Shown here in pieces: positions 1 through 8,623 of a stretch of 64,000 nt of DNA. The translations under genes and the position numbers were made by a program. A model generated the notes under the pieces. It saw only the letters and a program-made list of their open reading frames with translations. It searched no databases and was not told where the DNA came from. This DNA is from Candidatus Eisenbergiella merdavium (GTDB taxonomy: Bacteria; Bacillota; Clostridia; Lachnospirales; Lachnospiraceae), in the NCBI GenBank assembly GCA_019119595.1, contig DWWS01000013.1, forward strand, positions 146,756-210,755. Direction: 5' to 3'. Within the stretch, counting starts at the first letter, position 1; each line of letters starts with the position of its first letter.

Positions 1-532
1 AGTAGTTTTGTTGTCGGGCATAATCTCTTAAAACACGGGCTGTCTCTTCTTCTGTCAGCTCAGAATATTTTTCTGCTTGGGAAATGGCATTCAAAAACTG
101 AAGCAATCCTGCGTTTTCAGTCGTAATCGGGATCATGGAGCATTTAAGGCGTATTTTCTGTGTCCCGACGGTAAGAGTCCTTCCTTTAGTGGCTTCGCGG
201 TTTGAAACAATTTCAAAAACAGCAGGCATTTGTGTTGTCAGGCCCAACTGGTTCGCAAATGAAGCACCGGAGAAGTATCCGTATGTTTCCTCAGAGTTTC
301 TGATATATTTTCGCATAATGACTTTCATTGGATCCAGATAGCTATTGGCAAGCAGACGTGATGAATTAGGGAGGTAATAGACTCCTGTATCAAAATGAAC
401 CAGTTCCCCAGCCTTGACCATTCTGTTAAAAGACTGGCGAAGAGAATTATCATTCACACCTTCCAGTCGGATTTCTTTGATGAAAATCGGTTCATTACAC
501 CCATAGGTTTTTTCCAGATATTCTTTCAACAT
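1..532 (-). CDS. AbiEi-like type IV antitoxin (DUF6088-type), 3' end beyond the window
   Basis: The reverse strand is open without stops from an ATG at 532 to the window edge, about 177 codons, beginning MLKEYLEKTYGCNEPIFIKE. The order of elements is a short N-terminal winged-helix-like segment (SLRQSFNRMVKAGELVHF, then TGVYYLP), then a region with SGASFANQLGLTTQ and a basic/hydrophobic core ending in ITTENAGLLQFLNAI. This matches the DUF6088/AbiEi antitoxin families, which repress their own promoter and usually precede an AbiEii nucleotidyltransferase toxin; the partner would lie left of the window. A GTG at 544 is an in-frame alternative start; CAGGAG 11 nt upstream favours the ATG. The stretch is clearly AT-richer than the following genes. 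The family assignment comes from recognition, not a search. Confidence 0.72.
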   Translation of the reverse strand, partial: MLKEYLEKTYGCNEPIFIKEIRLEGVNDNSLRQSFNRMVKAGELVHFDTGVYYLPNSSRLLANSYLDPMKVIMRKYIRNSEETYGYFSGASFANQLGLTTQMPAVFEIVSNREATKGRTLTVGTQKIRLKCSMIPITTENAGLLQFLNAISQAEKYSELTEEETARVLRDYARQQNY

Positions 533-557
533 ACGTTCATCCACTCCTGTCACCCCT

Positions 558-587
558 ATAATAATATATTTATACTTATTGGGTCAA
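558..587 (-). promoter_or_regulatory. Candidate promoter of the AbiEi-like gene
   Basis: On the reverse strand TTGACC (587-582) is followed after 18 nt by TATTAT (563-558). Transcription would start only a few bases upstream of the GTG/ATG starts. The surrounding 545-620 is very AT-rich. Confidence 0.45.
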
Positions 588-644
588 TAAATATTATATA
601 ATTATTTTTAACGGATTTGGATGACTTTATACAACACAAACCAT

Positions 645-676
645 GCTATTCTCCAATGGAGCGCTATTCTCCATTG
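645..676. promoter_or_regulatory. Candidate TetR operator: inverted plus direct repeat
   Basis: CAATGGAG (654-661) and CTCCATTG (669-676) form a perfect 8-bp inverted repeat with a 7-nt spacer. GCTATTCTCCA also occurs twice as a direct repeat (645-655 and 663-673), 18 bp apart. The site lies about 55 bp upstream of the TetR-type gene, where autoregulators of this family usually bind. That it is bound by this protein is inferred. Confidence 0.45.
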
Positions 677-730
677 CCCTCCGCCCCTCCGTCATGCTAT
701 ACTTGACCTCAGACAGGAGGGCAGCATCCC

Positions 731-1369
731 ATGGACAGAAAGAAAATCACAAAAGAGGAGCTGGCGGAATCCCGACGGCGGGAGATCATCCGGGCGTGCG
801 AGGAGCTGTATGAGAGGATGGAATACGAGGACATCAGCATCAAGGAGATCGCAAAGTCCACGTCGATCTGCCGTTCCAATATCTATAATTACTATGAAAC
901 GAAGGATGAGATTTTTCTGGACATTCTGAAAAAGGAATATCTTTTGTGGATGGAGGATATGGATTGGCGGATGCGGAATGATAAAGACATGGGAAGGGAG
1001 AGCTACTGCCGGATCCTGGCGGAAACGGCCGGAGAGCATACCAGGCTTCTGAAGCTGATCTCCATGCACTATATCGCCATTGAAAAAAACTGTTCTCTGG
1101 AAAAGCTGACCGCGTTCAAGTGTGAGATCATGCCCTTCTGGAATATGATGCGCGCGGCGCTTTGCAGGTATTTTCCGAACGCGCAAGAGGAGAGCAGGGA
1201 GCATTTCCTGCTGTCGCTTCTTTCCCTGATGCCGGGGCTGTATTCCATGACAAACCTGACGGAGAAGCAGCTTGAGGCCATGCAAAAGGCCAGTCCGGAT
1301 TATGTGAAGCCGGATTTTGAAAAAAATTTCAGCCAGGCGCTTTTTATGCTTAGCGCGGAGCTGATGTAA
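731..1369 (+). CDS. TetR/AcrR family transcriptional regulator
   Basis: This 212-residue protein has the typical TetR build. The N-terminal DNA-binding domain occupies about residues 10-65, with recognition helix around IAKSTSICRSNIYNYYETKDEIF, and is followed by an all-helical ligand/dimerisation domain with no recognisable ligand signature. AGGAGGG lies 8 nt upstream of the ATG. No efflux pump or enzyme is adjacent in the same direction: the left neighbour is an antitoxin on the other strand and the right neighbour is convergent lon. Its target therefore cannot be read from context beyond probable autoregulation at the repeat in front of it. Confidence 0.85.
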   Translation: MDRKKITKEELAESRRREIIRACEELYERMEYEDISIKEIAKSTSICRSNIYNYYETKDEIFLDILKKEYLLWMEDMDWRMRNDKDMGRESYCRILAETAGEHTRLLKLISMHYIAIEKNCSLEKLTAFKCEIMPFWNMMRAALCRYFPNAQEESREHFLLSLLSLMPGLYSMTNLTEKQLEAMQKASPDYVKPDFEKNFSQALFMLSAELM

Positions 1370-1372
1370 AAA

Positions 1373-1436
1373 GCGGCGGCGGGACTCTTTGGGTATGTTC
1401 TTTTCCCAAACGGGGTCCGCCGCCGCGGCTGTTTTA
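1373..1436. terminator. Bidirectional terminator between the tetR-type gene and lon
   Basis: A long GC stem pairs the GCGGCGGCGG block at 1373-1385 with GTCCGCCGCCGC at 1415-1426 (one bulge) and encloses an inner TTGGG/CCCAA hairpin. T-rich tracts lie on both sides (GTTTT after the stem on the plus strand, TTTTTAC on the minus strand), so it can serve both convergent genes. Confidence 0.7.
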
Positions 1437-1506
1437 TGTTTTCGCTTTTTCGGGGCTGTCCCCGGCGTTTCTCCGGAGATGTTCCGGAAGGATTCGGAAA
1501 TATTTC

Positions 1507-3888
1507 TTAACCCCTTTCTGATACCTCTTTCGGGGTTTTTCCCGGAGCTTCCCCTAATGCTTCTTCCGAATCTCCTTCCGAATCCCCTTCCAACACCCTT
1601 TCCAGCACATCCGTCACCTTTTTCACCGGAATGATCTCCAGCTTTTCCTTTACCTCGTCGGCAACGTCCTCCAGATCGTCCTGGTTGTCGAAGGGGATGA
1701 AAACCTTTTTGATCCCGGCGCGCTGGGCGGCCATGAGCTTTTCCGGGAGGCCGCCGATGGGCATGACACCGCCGCGGAGGGAAATTTCTCCGGTCATGGC
1801 GTAGTCGGTGTCCACCGCCTTCCCCGTGATCAGAGAGGAGAGGGCGGTCGCCAGCGTGATGCCTGCGGAGGGGCCGTCCTTGGGAACCGCGCCTGCGGGG
1901 ACATGGATATGCAGGTCGTGATCGGCCAGGATTCTGGACTCCACGGGATAGAGGGACTTCACCAGACTGACGGCAATCTGGACGGATTCCTTCATCACAT
2001 CGCCCAGCTGTCCGGTGATCTGAATGTTCCCCTTTCCTTCGGTCAGCCTGCTTTCGATGAAAAGAATTTCGCCGCCCGCTCTGGTCCAGGCCAGCCCGGT
2101 GACCACGCCGGGTGTTTTTTCGGTGAGGCGGTATTCGTGGTGGAGCTGTTTTCTGCCGAGAAAGTCGGACAGGTTGCTTTCCGTGACCACCAGGCGGTTA
2201 TCTTCTTTGTTTTCATCGGTTTTCGCCTTCTTCGCCGCGGATTCGCGTACCAGCCGAACGGCCGCTGTGCGGCAGAGAGTGTCGAGCAGGTTTTTCAGGG
2301 TGCGAACGCCTGCTTCCATGGTATACTCGTCGATCATCCGGCGCAGCGCCTCATCGGTTACGGAGAGCATTTCCTCCTTGATTCCCATGGATTCCAGCGC
2401 CTTGGGAAGGAGATGCTTTCTTGCAATGTGGAATTTTTCCACCGCGGTGTAGCCGGGGAAGGAGATGACCTCCATCCGGTTTAAAAGGGGCTCGGGTATG
2501 GTGTCCGTGGTGTTCGCCGTGCAGACGAAAAGCACGTTGGACAGATCGTAGGGAACGTTCATGTAGTGGTCGGTAAAGGTATTGTTCTGCTCCGGATCGA
2601 GCACCTCGAGAAGGGCGCTCGCCGGATCTCCGCCGTAGTCCTTTGCCAGCTTATCCACCTCATCCAGTACCATGACCGGATTGGAAACGCCGCTTCGCTT
2701 CATGCCCTCCATGATGCGGCCGGGCATTGCGCCGATGTAGGTGCGTCTGTGGCCTCGGATCTCCGCCTCATCCCGGATGCCGCCCAGGCTGATACGGACG
2801 TATTCCCGCCCGAGCGCCCTTGCGATGCTCTGGCCGATACTGGTTTTGCCCGTGCCGGGAGCGCCGACGAACAGCAGGATGGAGCCGTTCTGTTTCCGGT
2901 TCAGGGCCATGACCGCAAGCTGCTGGACGATGCGCTCCTTCACCTTTTTCAGGCCGTAATGATCCTCGTCCAGAATGGCCTCCGCCCTGTCAAGGTCGAT
3001 GGAACTGACCCTGGGCGTCTTCCAGGACAGGCTGGTAACGAAGTCCAGGTAGTCGTAGAGCATGCCGTATTCATGGCTTTCCTTGCCCTCCTGGCGCATG
3101 CGGTTCAGAACCTTGTCGGCTTCCCGCCTCGCTTCCTTATTCATGCCGGATTTTGCGATCTTTTTTTCAAATTTCCGTACATCCGATTCGTTCTCCGGAT
3201 GCATGTCGTCAAGCTCCTTCTGGAGATAGTCGATCTGCTTCTTCAGGGCGGCCTCCCGGTAGAGCTGCTCCTGATTGTCCTTCTGAGCCGTCTGGGCCTC
3301 CTCGGATACCCGGGCGATCTCCATGAACTCGTTGATGGCCCTTGTGATCAGCTCGCAGCGCTCCTTTCTGGAATCCGCGGCGAGAATGGCGTATTTTTCC
3401 TCCCCGCTCAGGTTCAGGTATTCCGTGAGCGCGCTGGCGAGATCGTAGATGTTTTTGCGCTGCAGGACAAAGCTTCTGGCCCAGAGGCCCCACTGGTAGC
3501 CCTGTACGAATTTCAGCAGGCTGGAGCGCAGGCGGCCGAAAAGCTCCTTTTCCTCCTCCGGGGAAAGATCCGCCTCCTCGGGACGGATGGCCGCGGTGGC
3601 AGTGAGGACGCCGTCCTGTATGTCAATGTCGGAGATATCCACCCGCTCCATGGTACGAACCTGGACATTGTCCCCTTCGCTGATGGCCTCCACGCGGGCG
3701 GATACGCCGATGGGGTAGAAGGAATCGGAGGTAAGCGCCCCTTCTTCCCGTTCCTCCTTGAGCTGGATGAACAGAATATCCGTCCCCGCCTCAAGGGGCT
3801 CCTTGCACCAGTCGGAGAAAAAATCCTTCTTAAAATAGTAGGAAACGTCGGGTAAAAGCAATATATTATAAACCGGTCTGATGATCAT
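1507..3888 (-). CDS. lon: ATP-dependent protease Lon
   Basis: Lon is a homohexameric cytosolic AAA+ serine protease that degrades misfolded and regulatory proteins. Three parts are visible: an N-terminal substrate-binding domain (to about residue 290) with a coiled region; an AAA+ module with Walker A GAPGTGKT (near residue 340) and VLDEVDK as Walker B; and a C-terminal protease domain with the catalytic Ser in KDGPSAGIT (near residue 672) and the partner Lys about 43 residues later. The ATG at 3888 (MIIRPVYN) is preferred over one at 3906, because AAGGAGG sits 8 nt before it and lies inside the longer reading. The length of 793 residues is usual. The C-terminus carries an extra acidic tail of about 25 residues. 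A CIRCE-like element in the leader suggests heat-shock control. Confidence 0.96.
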   Translation of the reverse strand: MIIRPVYNILLLPDVSYYFKKDFFSDWCKEPLEAGTDILFIQLKEEREEGALTSDSFYPIGVSARVEAISEGDNVQVRTMERVDISDIDIQDGVLTATAAIRPEEADLSPEEEKELFGRLRSSLLKFVQGYQWGLWARSFVLQRKNIYDLASALTEYLNLSGEEKYAILAADSRKERCELITRAINEFMEIARVSEEAQTAQKDNQEQLYREAALKKQIDYLQKELDDMHPENESDVRKFEKKIAKSGMNKEARREADKVLNRMRQEGKESHEYGMLYDYLDFVTSLSWKTPRVSSIDLDRAEAILDEDHYGLKKVKERIVQQLAVMALNRKQNGSILLFVGAPGTGKTSIGQSIARALGREYVRISLGGIRDEAEIRGHRRTYIGAMPGRIMEGMKRSGVSNPVMVLDEVDKLAKDYGGDPASALLEVLDPEQNNTFTDHYMNVPYDLSNVLFVCTANTTDTIPEPLLNRMEVISFPGYTAVEKFHIARKHLLPKALESMGIKEEMLSVTDEALRRMIDEYTMEAGVRTLKNLLDTLCRTAAVRLVRESAAKKAKTDENKEDNRLVVTESNLSDFLGRKQLHHEYRLTEKTPGVVTGLAWTRAGGEILFIESRLTEGKGNIQITGQLGDVMKESVQIAVSLVKSLYPVESRILADHDLHIHVPAGAVPKDGPSAGITLATALSSLITGKAVDTDYAMTGEISLRGGVMPIGGLPEKLMAAQRAGIKKVFIPFDNQDDLEDVADEVKEKLEIIPVKKVTDVLERVLEGDSEGDSEEALGEAPGKTPKEVSERG

Positions 3889-3908
3889 ATATATGTCCTC
3901 CTTCATTT

Positions 3909-3972
3909 GCCGCCACAGACAGCATGGATTTTTGAGGAAAGCGCAGTGCGCTTTCCACGCCTCCTGCTTAGT
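3909..3972 (-). repeat. Single copy of the GCCGCCACAG hairpin repeat in the lon leader
   Basis: GCCGCCACAG (3909-3918) is followed by a 9-bp perfect hairpin, GGAAAGCGC/GCGCTTTCC (3936-3956, 3-nt loop), and a GCCTCCTGCTT tail. The same order (GCCGCCACAG, TTCATGAG-like linker, hairpin, GCCTCTTTCTT) occurs three times in tandem at 63.2-63.45 kb. Here too the element sits directly in front of the ribosome binding site of a reverse-strand gene, in the same orientation. Confidence 0.6.
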
Positions 3973-3996
3973 TTCTGATTCTGAAACCGAAATTTA

Positions 3997-4023
3997 TCAG
4001 CAGTCTATCGCATCGAGTGCTAA
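3997..4023 (-). promoter_or_regulatory. CIRCE-like HrcA operator upstream of lon
   Basis: Read in the lon direction this is TTAGCACTC-N9-GACTGCTGA. The CIRCE consensus bound by the HrcA heat-shock repressor is TTAGCACTC-N9-GAGTGCTAA, so the first half is perfect and the second matches 7 of 9 positions with exact spacing. It lies between the likely transcription start and the lon start codon, a usual CIRCE position. Confidence 0.7.
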
Positions 4024-4040
4024 TACTTCGGTGAAAAGAA

Positions 4041-4064
4041 AGCGGATCGAATATCCGCTCTTTT
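4041..4064. other. Terminator-like hairpin in the lon leader
   Basis: AGCGGAT (4041-4047) and ATCCGCT (4053-4059) form a perfect 7-bp stem with a 5-nt loop. It is flanked by CTTTTT on the plus strand and by TTTCTTTTC on the minus strand. In the lon transcript it falls between the promoter and the CIRCE-like site, so it could attenuate transcription or stop antisense reads. Confidence 0.45.
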
Positions 4065-4072
4065 TGCAAAAT

Positions 4073-4124
4073 AATGACACTGTGTCATTGATATAAAAGT
4101 AGCACACGATCTCTACCATGTCAA
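4073..4124 (-). promoter_or_regulatory. lon promoter with a 17-bp palindromic operator
   Basis: On the reverse strand TTGACA (4124-4119) and TACTTT (4101-4096) are 17 nt apart. Just downstream, at the expected start site, lies the perfect palindrome AATGACAC-T-GTGTCATT (4073-4089). The regulator is unknown. The palindrome is distinct from the CIRCE-like site. Confidence 0.5.
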
Positions 4125-4144
4125 TAGGGAATTTTGCCCCTCCA

Positions 4145-4173
4145 TTGCAACCGCCCCCATAAGATGTTAGAAT
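4145..4173 (+). promoter_or_regulatory. sbcDC promoter
   Basis: TTGCAA (4145-4150) and TAGAAT (4168-4173) are separated by 17 nt and lie 34 nt before the sbcD start, which has AAGGAG in front of it. Confidence 0.65.
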
Positions 4174-4206
4174 ACGGATAACACACAAAAAAGGAGCGGC
4201 AGAGCC

Positions 4207-5406
4207 ATGAAGCTGTTTCATCTATCGGATCTTCATATCGGAAAGCTGCTGTGCGGCTACAGCCTGAAAGAAAATCAGGAGCGGGTGCTTTCTCAGATCG
4301 TGGACTATGCGCGAAAGGAGCATCCGGACGCCGTCCTGATCTGCGGGGATATCTACGACAAGACGGCCCCGTCCGGGGAGGCGTATGTGATGTTCGACCG
4401 CTTTCTGGAGGAACTCTCGGACATCCGCCCACGGATTCCGGTGCTCATCATCGCGGGAAACCACGACTCCCCGGAGCGTCTGTCCTATGCGTCCGCTTTT
4501 CTGGAAAAGCATCTCATCTATCTTTCCGTTTTCCCGCCCGTAAGGGAGGAGGAGCATCTGAAAAAAATCGAGCTTGCGGACGAATACGGCCCGGTGGATT
4601 TTTACCTGCTTCCTTTTTTAAAGCCGGGCTATCTGCGTCCCCTGCAGCCGGAGGGGAACGTGGGAAGCTATGAAGAAGCGGTTCGTTTTCTGCTTTCCAG
4701 AGAAAAGATCGATTCCCAGAGGCGGAACGTGATCCTGTCCCATCAGTTTTATGCGGCCGGACAGTCCGACCCGGAGACCTGCGATTCGGAGACGGCCGTG
4801 GCCATGGCGGGCGGGCTGGACAGGATCGACGCCTCCGTGCTGGACGGGTTTGACTACGCGGCGCTCGGGCATCTGCACGGCGCGCAGAGGGTGGGAAGGC
4901 CGGGGATGCGCTACTGCGGCACGCCCTACAAATATTCGGTGAGCGAGGAGCATCATCATAAGGCGGTCACGGTGGTGGAGCTCGGAAAAAAGGGAGAGGA
5001 GCCGAAGCTTCGTTTTCTTCCTCTTTCCGGCCTGCAGGATGTGAGAAGGATGCGCGGCACGCTGGAGGAGGTGCTGGAGGCAGCGAAGCGGCCGGAAGCG
5101 GACACGCCGGGCGTCTGCCATGATTTTGTCAGCGTTACCATCACGGACGAGCAGGAGCCCTACCGCATCCGGGAGCGGCTGGAGGAGCGCTATGATCATC
5201 TGCTGGAGCTGCGGGTGGACAATGCGCGCACCAGGGCCAGGCTTTCCCAGGAGGAGACGCAGGAGGATCCGGCGCCGGAGCCGATGGAGGCCTTCCGGCA
5301 GTTTTACCGGACGGTGCATCATGCTTCGCTTCCGGAGGAGGGGGAGAGGATCATGGAGAGACTGATCCGGAAAATACAGGATAACGGGATGGAGGGAGAA
5401 CGGTGA
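4207..5406 (+). CDS. sbcD: Exonuclease subunit SbcD (Mre11 type)
   Basis: This is the nuclease subunit of the SbcCD complex, which cuts DNA hairpins and processes broken ends; it is the bacterial Mre11 homologue. Manganese-binding phosphoesterase motifs appear in order: SDLHIGK (residues 7-13), GDIYDK (47-52), GNHDSPERLSY (84-94), SHQF (near 179) and GHLHG (near 220). The C-terminal part is the capping/SbcC-binding region. The length of 399 residues is normal. AAGGAG precedes the ATG, and the stop codon overlaps the sbcC start by 4 nt, so the two are translationally coupled. Confidence 0.95.
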   Translation: MKLFHLSDLHIGKLLCGYSLKENQERVLSQIVDYARKEHPDAVLICGDIYDKTAPSGEAYVMFDRFLEELSDIRPRIPVLIIAGNHDSPERLSYASAFLEKHLIYLSVFPPVREEEHLKKIELADEYGPVDFYLLPFLKPGYLRPLQPEGNVGSYEEAVRFLLSREKIDSQRRNVILSHQFYAAGQSDPETCDSETAVAMAGGLDRIDASVLDGFDYAALGHLHGAQRVGRPGMRYCGTPYKYSVSEEHHHKAVTVVELGKKGEEPKLRFLPLSGLQDVRRMRGTLEEVLEAAKRPEADTPGVCHDFVSVTITDEQEPYRIRERLEERYDHLLELRVDNARTRARLSQEETQEDPAPEPMEAFRQFYRTVHHASLPEEGERIMERLIRKIQDNGMEGER

Positions 5407-8400
5407 AGCCACTGAAGGTCGTCATGTCCGCCTTCGGCTCCTATGCGGGAGAGGTGACGGTGGATTTTGAAAAAGCGGACCACGGGATTTTTCTGATCAC
5501 CGGGGATACCGGGGCGGGAAAAACCACCATTTTTGACGCCATCGCCTTCGCCCTGTTCGGGGAGAGCAGCGGCAGGAAGCGGGACGGAAGCATGATGCGC
5601 AGCCAGTATGTGCCGGATGAGCGGGAAACCTTCGTGACCCTGCTTTTTTCCCAGAAGGGAGAGCGCTACGAGGTCACCCGCCGCCCGTCCTATGTGCGGC
5701 CGGGCCGGAGAAAAAACAAAAACGGTGAATACGCCCCGGTACAGGTTTCGGCGCGGGTGAGCCTGCTGCTTCCCGACGGCACGGAGTATCCCGGCGGGAT
5801 CCGGGAGGTCAACCAGAAGCTGCAGGAACTTCTTGGCGTGGATTACGGTCAGTTTTCCCAGATCGCCATGATCGCCCAGGGGGATTATCTGCGGCTGTTG
5901 CACGCCACCTCACGGGAGAGAAAGGAGATTTTTTCCAAAATCTTTGATACGCGCGTCTACCGCCTTGTGCAGGCGGGGCTGAAGGAGGAAAACGACCGGA
6001 TGGCCGCGGCGCTGGAGGATGGGAGAAAGCTGATCTCCCATGAGCTTGCGGGGGTGCAGACGGGCCCGGAGGGAAAGGAGCGGTGGGAGGAGCTGCTCAC
6101 CCGGCCAGAGACCGGGGCGGAGCAGATCGAAGAGGAGCTGAAGGCGCTGCTTTCCGGCCAGGAGCAGGCTCTGGAGGAGATGACCCGGGAAAGACGGGAG
6201 AAGGAAAAGGAGGAGCGTTCGCTGGAGGAGGCAATCCGGAAGGCGCAGGAAACCAACCGGCAGCTTTTGCTTCTGGATCAGGAAAAGGAGGCGCTCGCCC
6301 GTCTGCTTTCCGGAAAAGAGGAGCAGGAGGCGCTGGAAAAGCGGCTTGAAGCTGCAAAAAGGGCCGAACGGACGGAGCCTGCGAGGAGAAGCTTTCAGGA
6401 GAGAAAAAAAGAGCGGGATGCGGGCGCATTGCGCGTCAGAGAGCAGGAGGAGCAGCTTGCGGCGCTGGAGAAAAGCGCGAAGGAGGCTGTCCGGAGAGCA
6501 CAGGAGGAGCGGAAGGGGTATGACGGGCGCATCCCCGCTGTGCAGGAGGAGCTTGTGCGGCTGCAGAACGAGCTTCCTCTGTTTGAGCAGAGAAACCGGG
6601 CGAAGGCGGCCTGGGAGGCCGCTCTCCGGCAGGAGGAGCAGGCGCGGAAGCGGCAGAAGGAGGCGCAGGAGCGTCTGGATGGCCTGAAGCAGCGGCTGGA
6701 CGCTCTGAAAAAGGAGCGGGAGGGGCTGGAGGGAGAGGCCGGAACGGCACAGGCGCTGAAGCTTGGCCGGGACGGGCTGCTGCAGAGGCGGGAGCGGCTT
6801 CTTGCCCTGGCGCAGGAGCTTTCCGGCTGGAAGAAGGCGCTTGTGAAGCGGGAGGAGAAAAAGAAGGAGGCCCAGGCTGCCCTGCAGGAGGCCGCCCGAA
6901 AGGATCGGGCGTTTTCGGAGCACTATCAGGCCTTCCTCGCGGCCCAGGCCGGACTGATGGCCGAAGAGCTGGAGGAAGGAAAGCCCTGTCCGGTCTGCGG
7001 CTCTCCGCACCATCCCGCCCCCGCCGCCCTTTCGCAGAAGCCGCCCACCCAGGTGGAGGTGGAGCGGGCAAAAAAGGCCCGTGCAGAAGCGGAGCAGAAG
7101 GGCAGACAGCTGGCGGAGGAGGCCTCCGGGATGGTGGAAAGCTGCCGTCAGCAGCGGCTTTCCATAGAGCAGCAGCTCCGCGCGCTGATGCAGGAGCAGG
7201 CGGAAGACGATTTTTCCCAATGGGAGACCTGCGGGGAGGAGGCGTTCGCTGAAGGGGTCACCGGCTGGGGGCGCACCGCCTATGCCGCCTGTGAGGAGGC
7301 CGTCCGTCAGACGCAGAAGCGTCTGGAGCGGGCGCAGGAGGCGGGAAGGCTTTTGGAGCAGAAGGGAAAGGAGCAGACCCGGGCAGAGGCGCAGCAGGAG
7401 CAGGCCGAAGCGCAGAAGGCGGAGGCGGACAGGCTGTGGCAGGAGGCAAGAGAACGCCTCGCCGCGGAAAAGAGCGCGCTGGAGCAGCTGGAAAAGAGGC
7501 TTCCCGGACAGACGGAGGAAGATGTGCGTAAGGCGCTCTCCGACCTGACTGCGGAAAGGAAGCGGCTGGAGGAGCGGCTTGCAAAGGCGGAGGAAGAAAG
7601 AAATCTTCTCATGCAGCAGGCAAAGGAGAAAGCGGGCGCGCTGCAGGCCGCAGGAGAGAATGCCGTGCGGCTGGAAAAAGCCCTGGAAACGGCGGCCCGC
7701 GCTTATGAGGAAAGCCTGAAGGAGCAGGGCTTTGAAAACGAGGAGGCATACCTGCAGGCCCGCGCCTCCGCCGCGGACCTGGAGGAGTGGACGCGCATCC
7801 GGACGGCATACGAGCAGGAGCTGCTGCGCTGTCGGGAGCGAAATGACCAGCTGGAAAAACAGCTTGCGGAACAGGAGCGTACCGCCGACGAGACCCTGCA
7901 GGCGCTGGCGGACAGGCAGAGAAGCTGCGGACAGGAGCGGGAAGCGCTGGAGGAAAAAAGCGGACAGCTCATGGCCGCCCTTGGCAGGAACCGGAAGGCC
8001 TGGGAGAATCTGAAACGGCTGTGGAAGGGCCAGGAGCAGAAGGAGCAGGAGTACCGGCTGGTGCGGCATCTGTCCCAGACCGCCAACGGCAGGCTTTCCG
8101 GAACGGCGGGCCTGGATTTTCAGACCTGGGTGCAGAGACAGTATTTTCAGCGGATGATCCAGGCGGCCAACCGCAGGCTGAACATCATGGCGGACGGGCA
8201 GTTTTTACTGCAGTGTCGCAGCCTGGACACGCTGGGAAGGCAGGGCGAGGTGGGCCTGGATCTGGATGTGTACAGCATGACGACGGGAAAGGTCAGGGAC
8301 GTGAAAACCCTTTCCGGCGGGGAATCCTTCCTCACCGCCCTTGCCATGGCCCTTGGCATGGCGGATGTGATCCAGAGCACGGCGGGCTATGTGCAGATCG

Positions 8401-8600
8401 ACGCCATGTTCATCGACGAGGGCTTTGGCTCTCTGGATGAGGAAAGCAGGCTTCGGGCCATCCGCATCCTGCAGGAGCTTGCGGGAGGAAAACGGCTCAT
8501 CGGCATCATTTCCCACGTGCAGGAGCTGAAGGAGCAGATCGACCGCAGGCTGGTCGTGAAAAAGGATGAAAAGGGAAGCCATGTGAGCTGGCAGCTTTAG
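5403..8600 (+). CDS. sbcC: Exonuclease subunit SbcC (Rad50-type ATPase)
   Basis: This is the SMC-like ATPase partner of SbcD. Walker A GDTGAGKTT is at residues 34-42. Two long Glu/Arg/Gln-rich coiled-coil arms follow, interrupted by the zinc hook CPVCG near residue 528. The signature LSGGESFLTALAMALG lies near residue 970 and Walker B MFIDEGFGSLD near 1000. The 1065-residue length is usual. The start is GTG at 5403, inside the sbcD stop. The biased codon use of the coil arms creates long open frames on the opposite strand (for example 5910-8069), which are not genes. Confidence 0.95.
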   Translation: MKPLKVVMSAFGSYAGEVTVDFEKADHGIFLITGDTGAGKTTIFDAIAFALFGESSGRKRDGSMMRSQYVPDERETFVTLLFSQKGERYEVTRRPSYVRPGRRKNKNGEYAPVQVSARVSLLLPDGTEYPGGIREVNQKLQELLGVDYGQFSQIAMIAQGDYLRLLHATSRERKEIFSKIFDTRVYRLVQAGLKEENDRMAAALEDGRKLISHELAGVQTGPEGKERWEELLTRPETGAEQIEEELKALLSGQEQALEEMTRERREKEKEERSLEEAIRKAQETNRQLLLLDQEKEALARLLSGKEEQEALEKRLEAAKRAERTEPARRSFQERKKERDAGALRVREQEEQLAALEKSAKEAVRRAQEERKGYDGRIPAVQEELVRLQNELPLFEQRNRAKAAWEAALRQEEQARKRQKEAQERLDGLKQRLDALKKEREGLEGEAGTAQALKLGRDGLLQRRERLLALAQELSGWKKALVKREEKKKEAQAALQEAARKDRAFSEHYQAFLAAQAGLMAEELEEGKPCPVCGSPHHPAPAALSQKPPTQVEVERAKKARAEAEQKGRQLAEEASGMVESCRQQRLSIEQQLRALMQEQAEDDFSQWETCGEEAFAEGVTGWGRTAYAACEEAVRQTQKRLERAQEAGRLLEQKGKEQTRAEAQQEQAEAQKAEADRLWQEARERLAAEKSALEQLEKRLPGQTEEDVRKALSDLTAERKRLEERLAKAEEERNLLMQQAKEKAGALQAAGENAVRLEKALETAARAYEESLKEQGFENEEAYLQARASAADLEEWTRIRTAYEQELLRCRERNDQLEKQLAEQERTADETLQALADRQRSCGQEREALEEKSGQLMAALGRNRKAWENLKRLWKGQEQKEQEYRLVRHLSQTANGRLSGTAGLDFQTWVQRQYFQRMIQAANRRLNIMADGQFLLQCRSLDTLGRQGEVGLDLDVYSMTTGKVRDVKTLSGGESFLTALAMALGMADVIQSTAGYVQIDAMFIDEGFGSLDEESRLRAIRILQELAGGKRLIGIISHVQELKEQIDRRLVVKKDEKGSHVSWQL

Positions 8601-8623
8601 AACGGAAAAAAGGAGAAGAGGAT

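Noticed and set aside
2566-3855. 429-codon frame opposite lon
   Set aside because: Antisense of the Lon ATPase and N-terminal regions, with no start signal or domain.
5910-8069. 719-codon open frame opposite sbcC
   Set aside because: It lies fully within sbcC on the other strand, is Leu/Arg/Pro-rich without any domain, and arises from the biased codon use of the coiled-coil arms.
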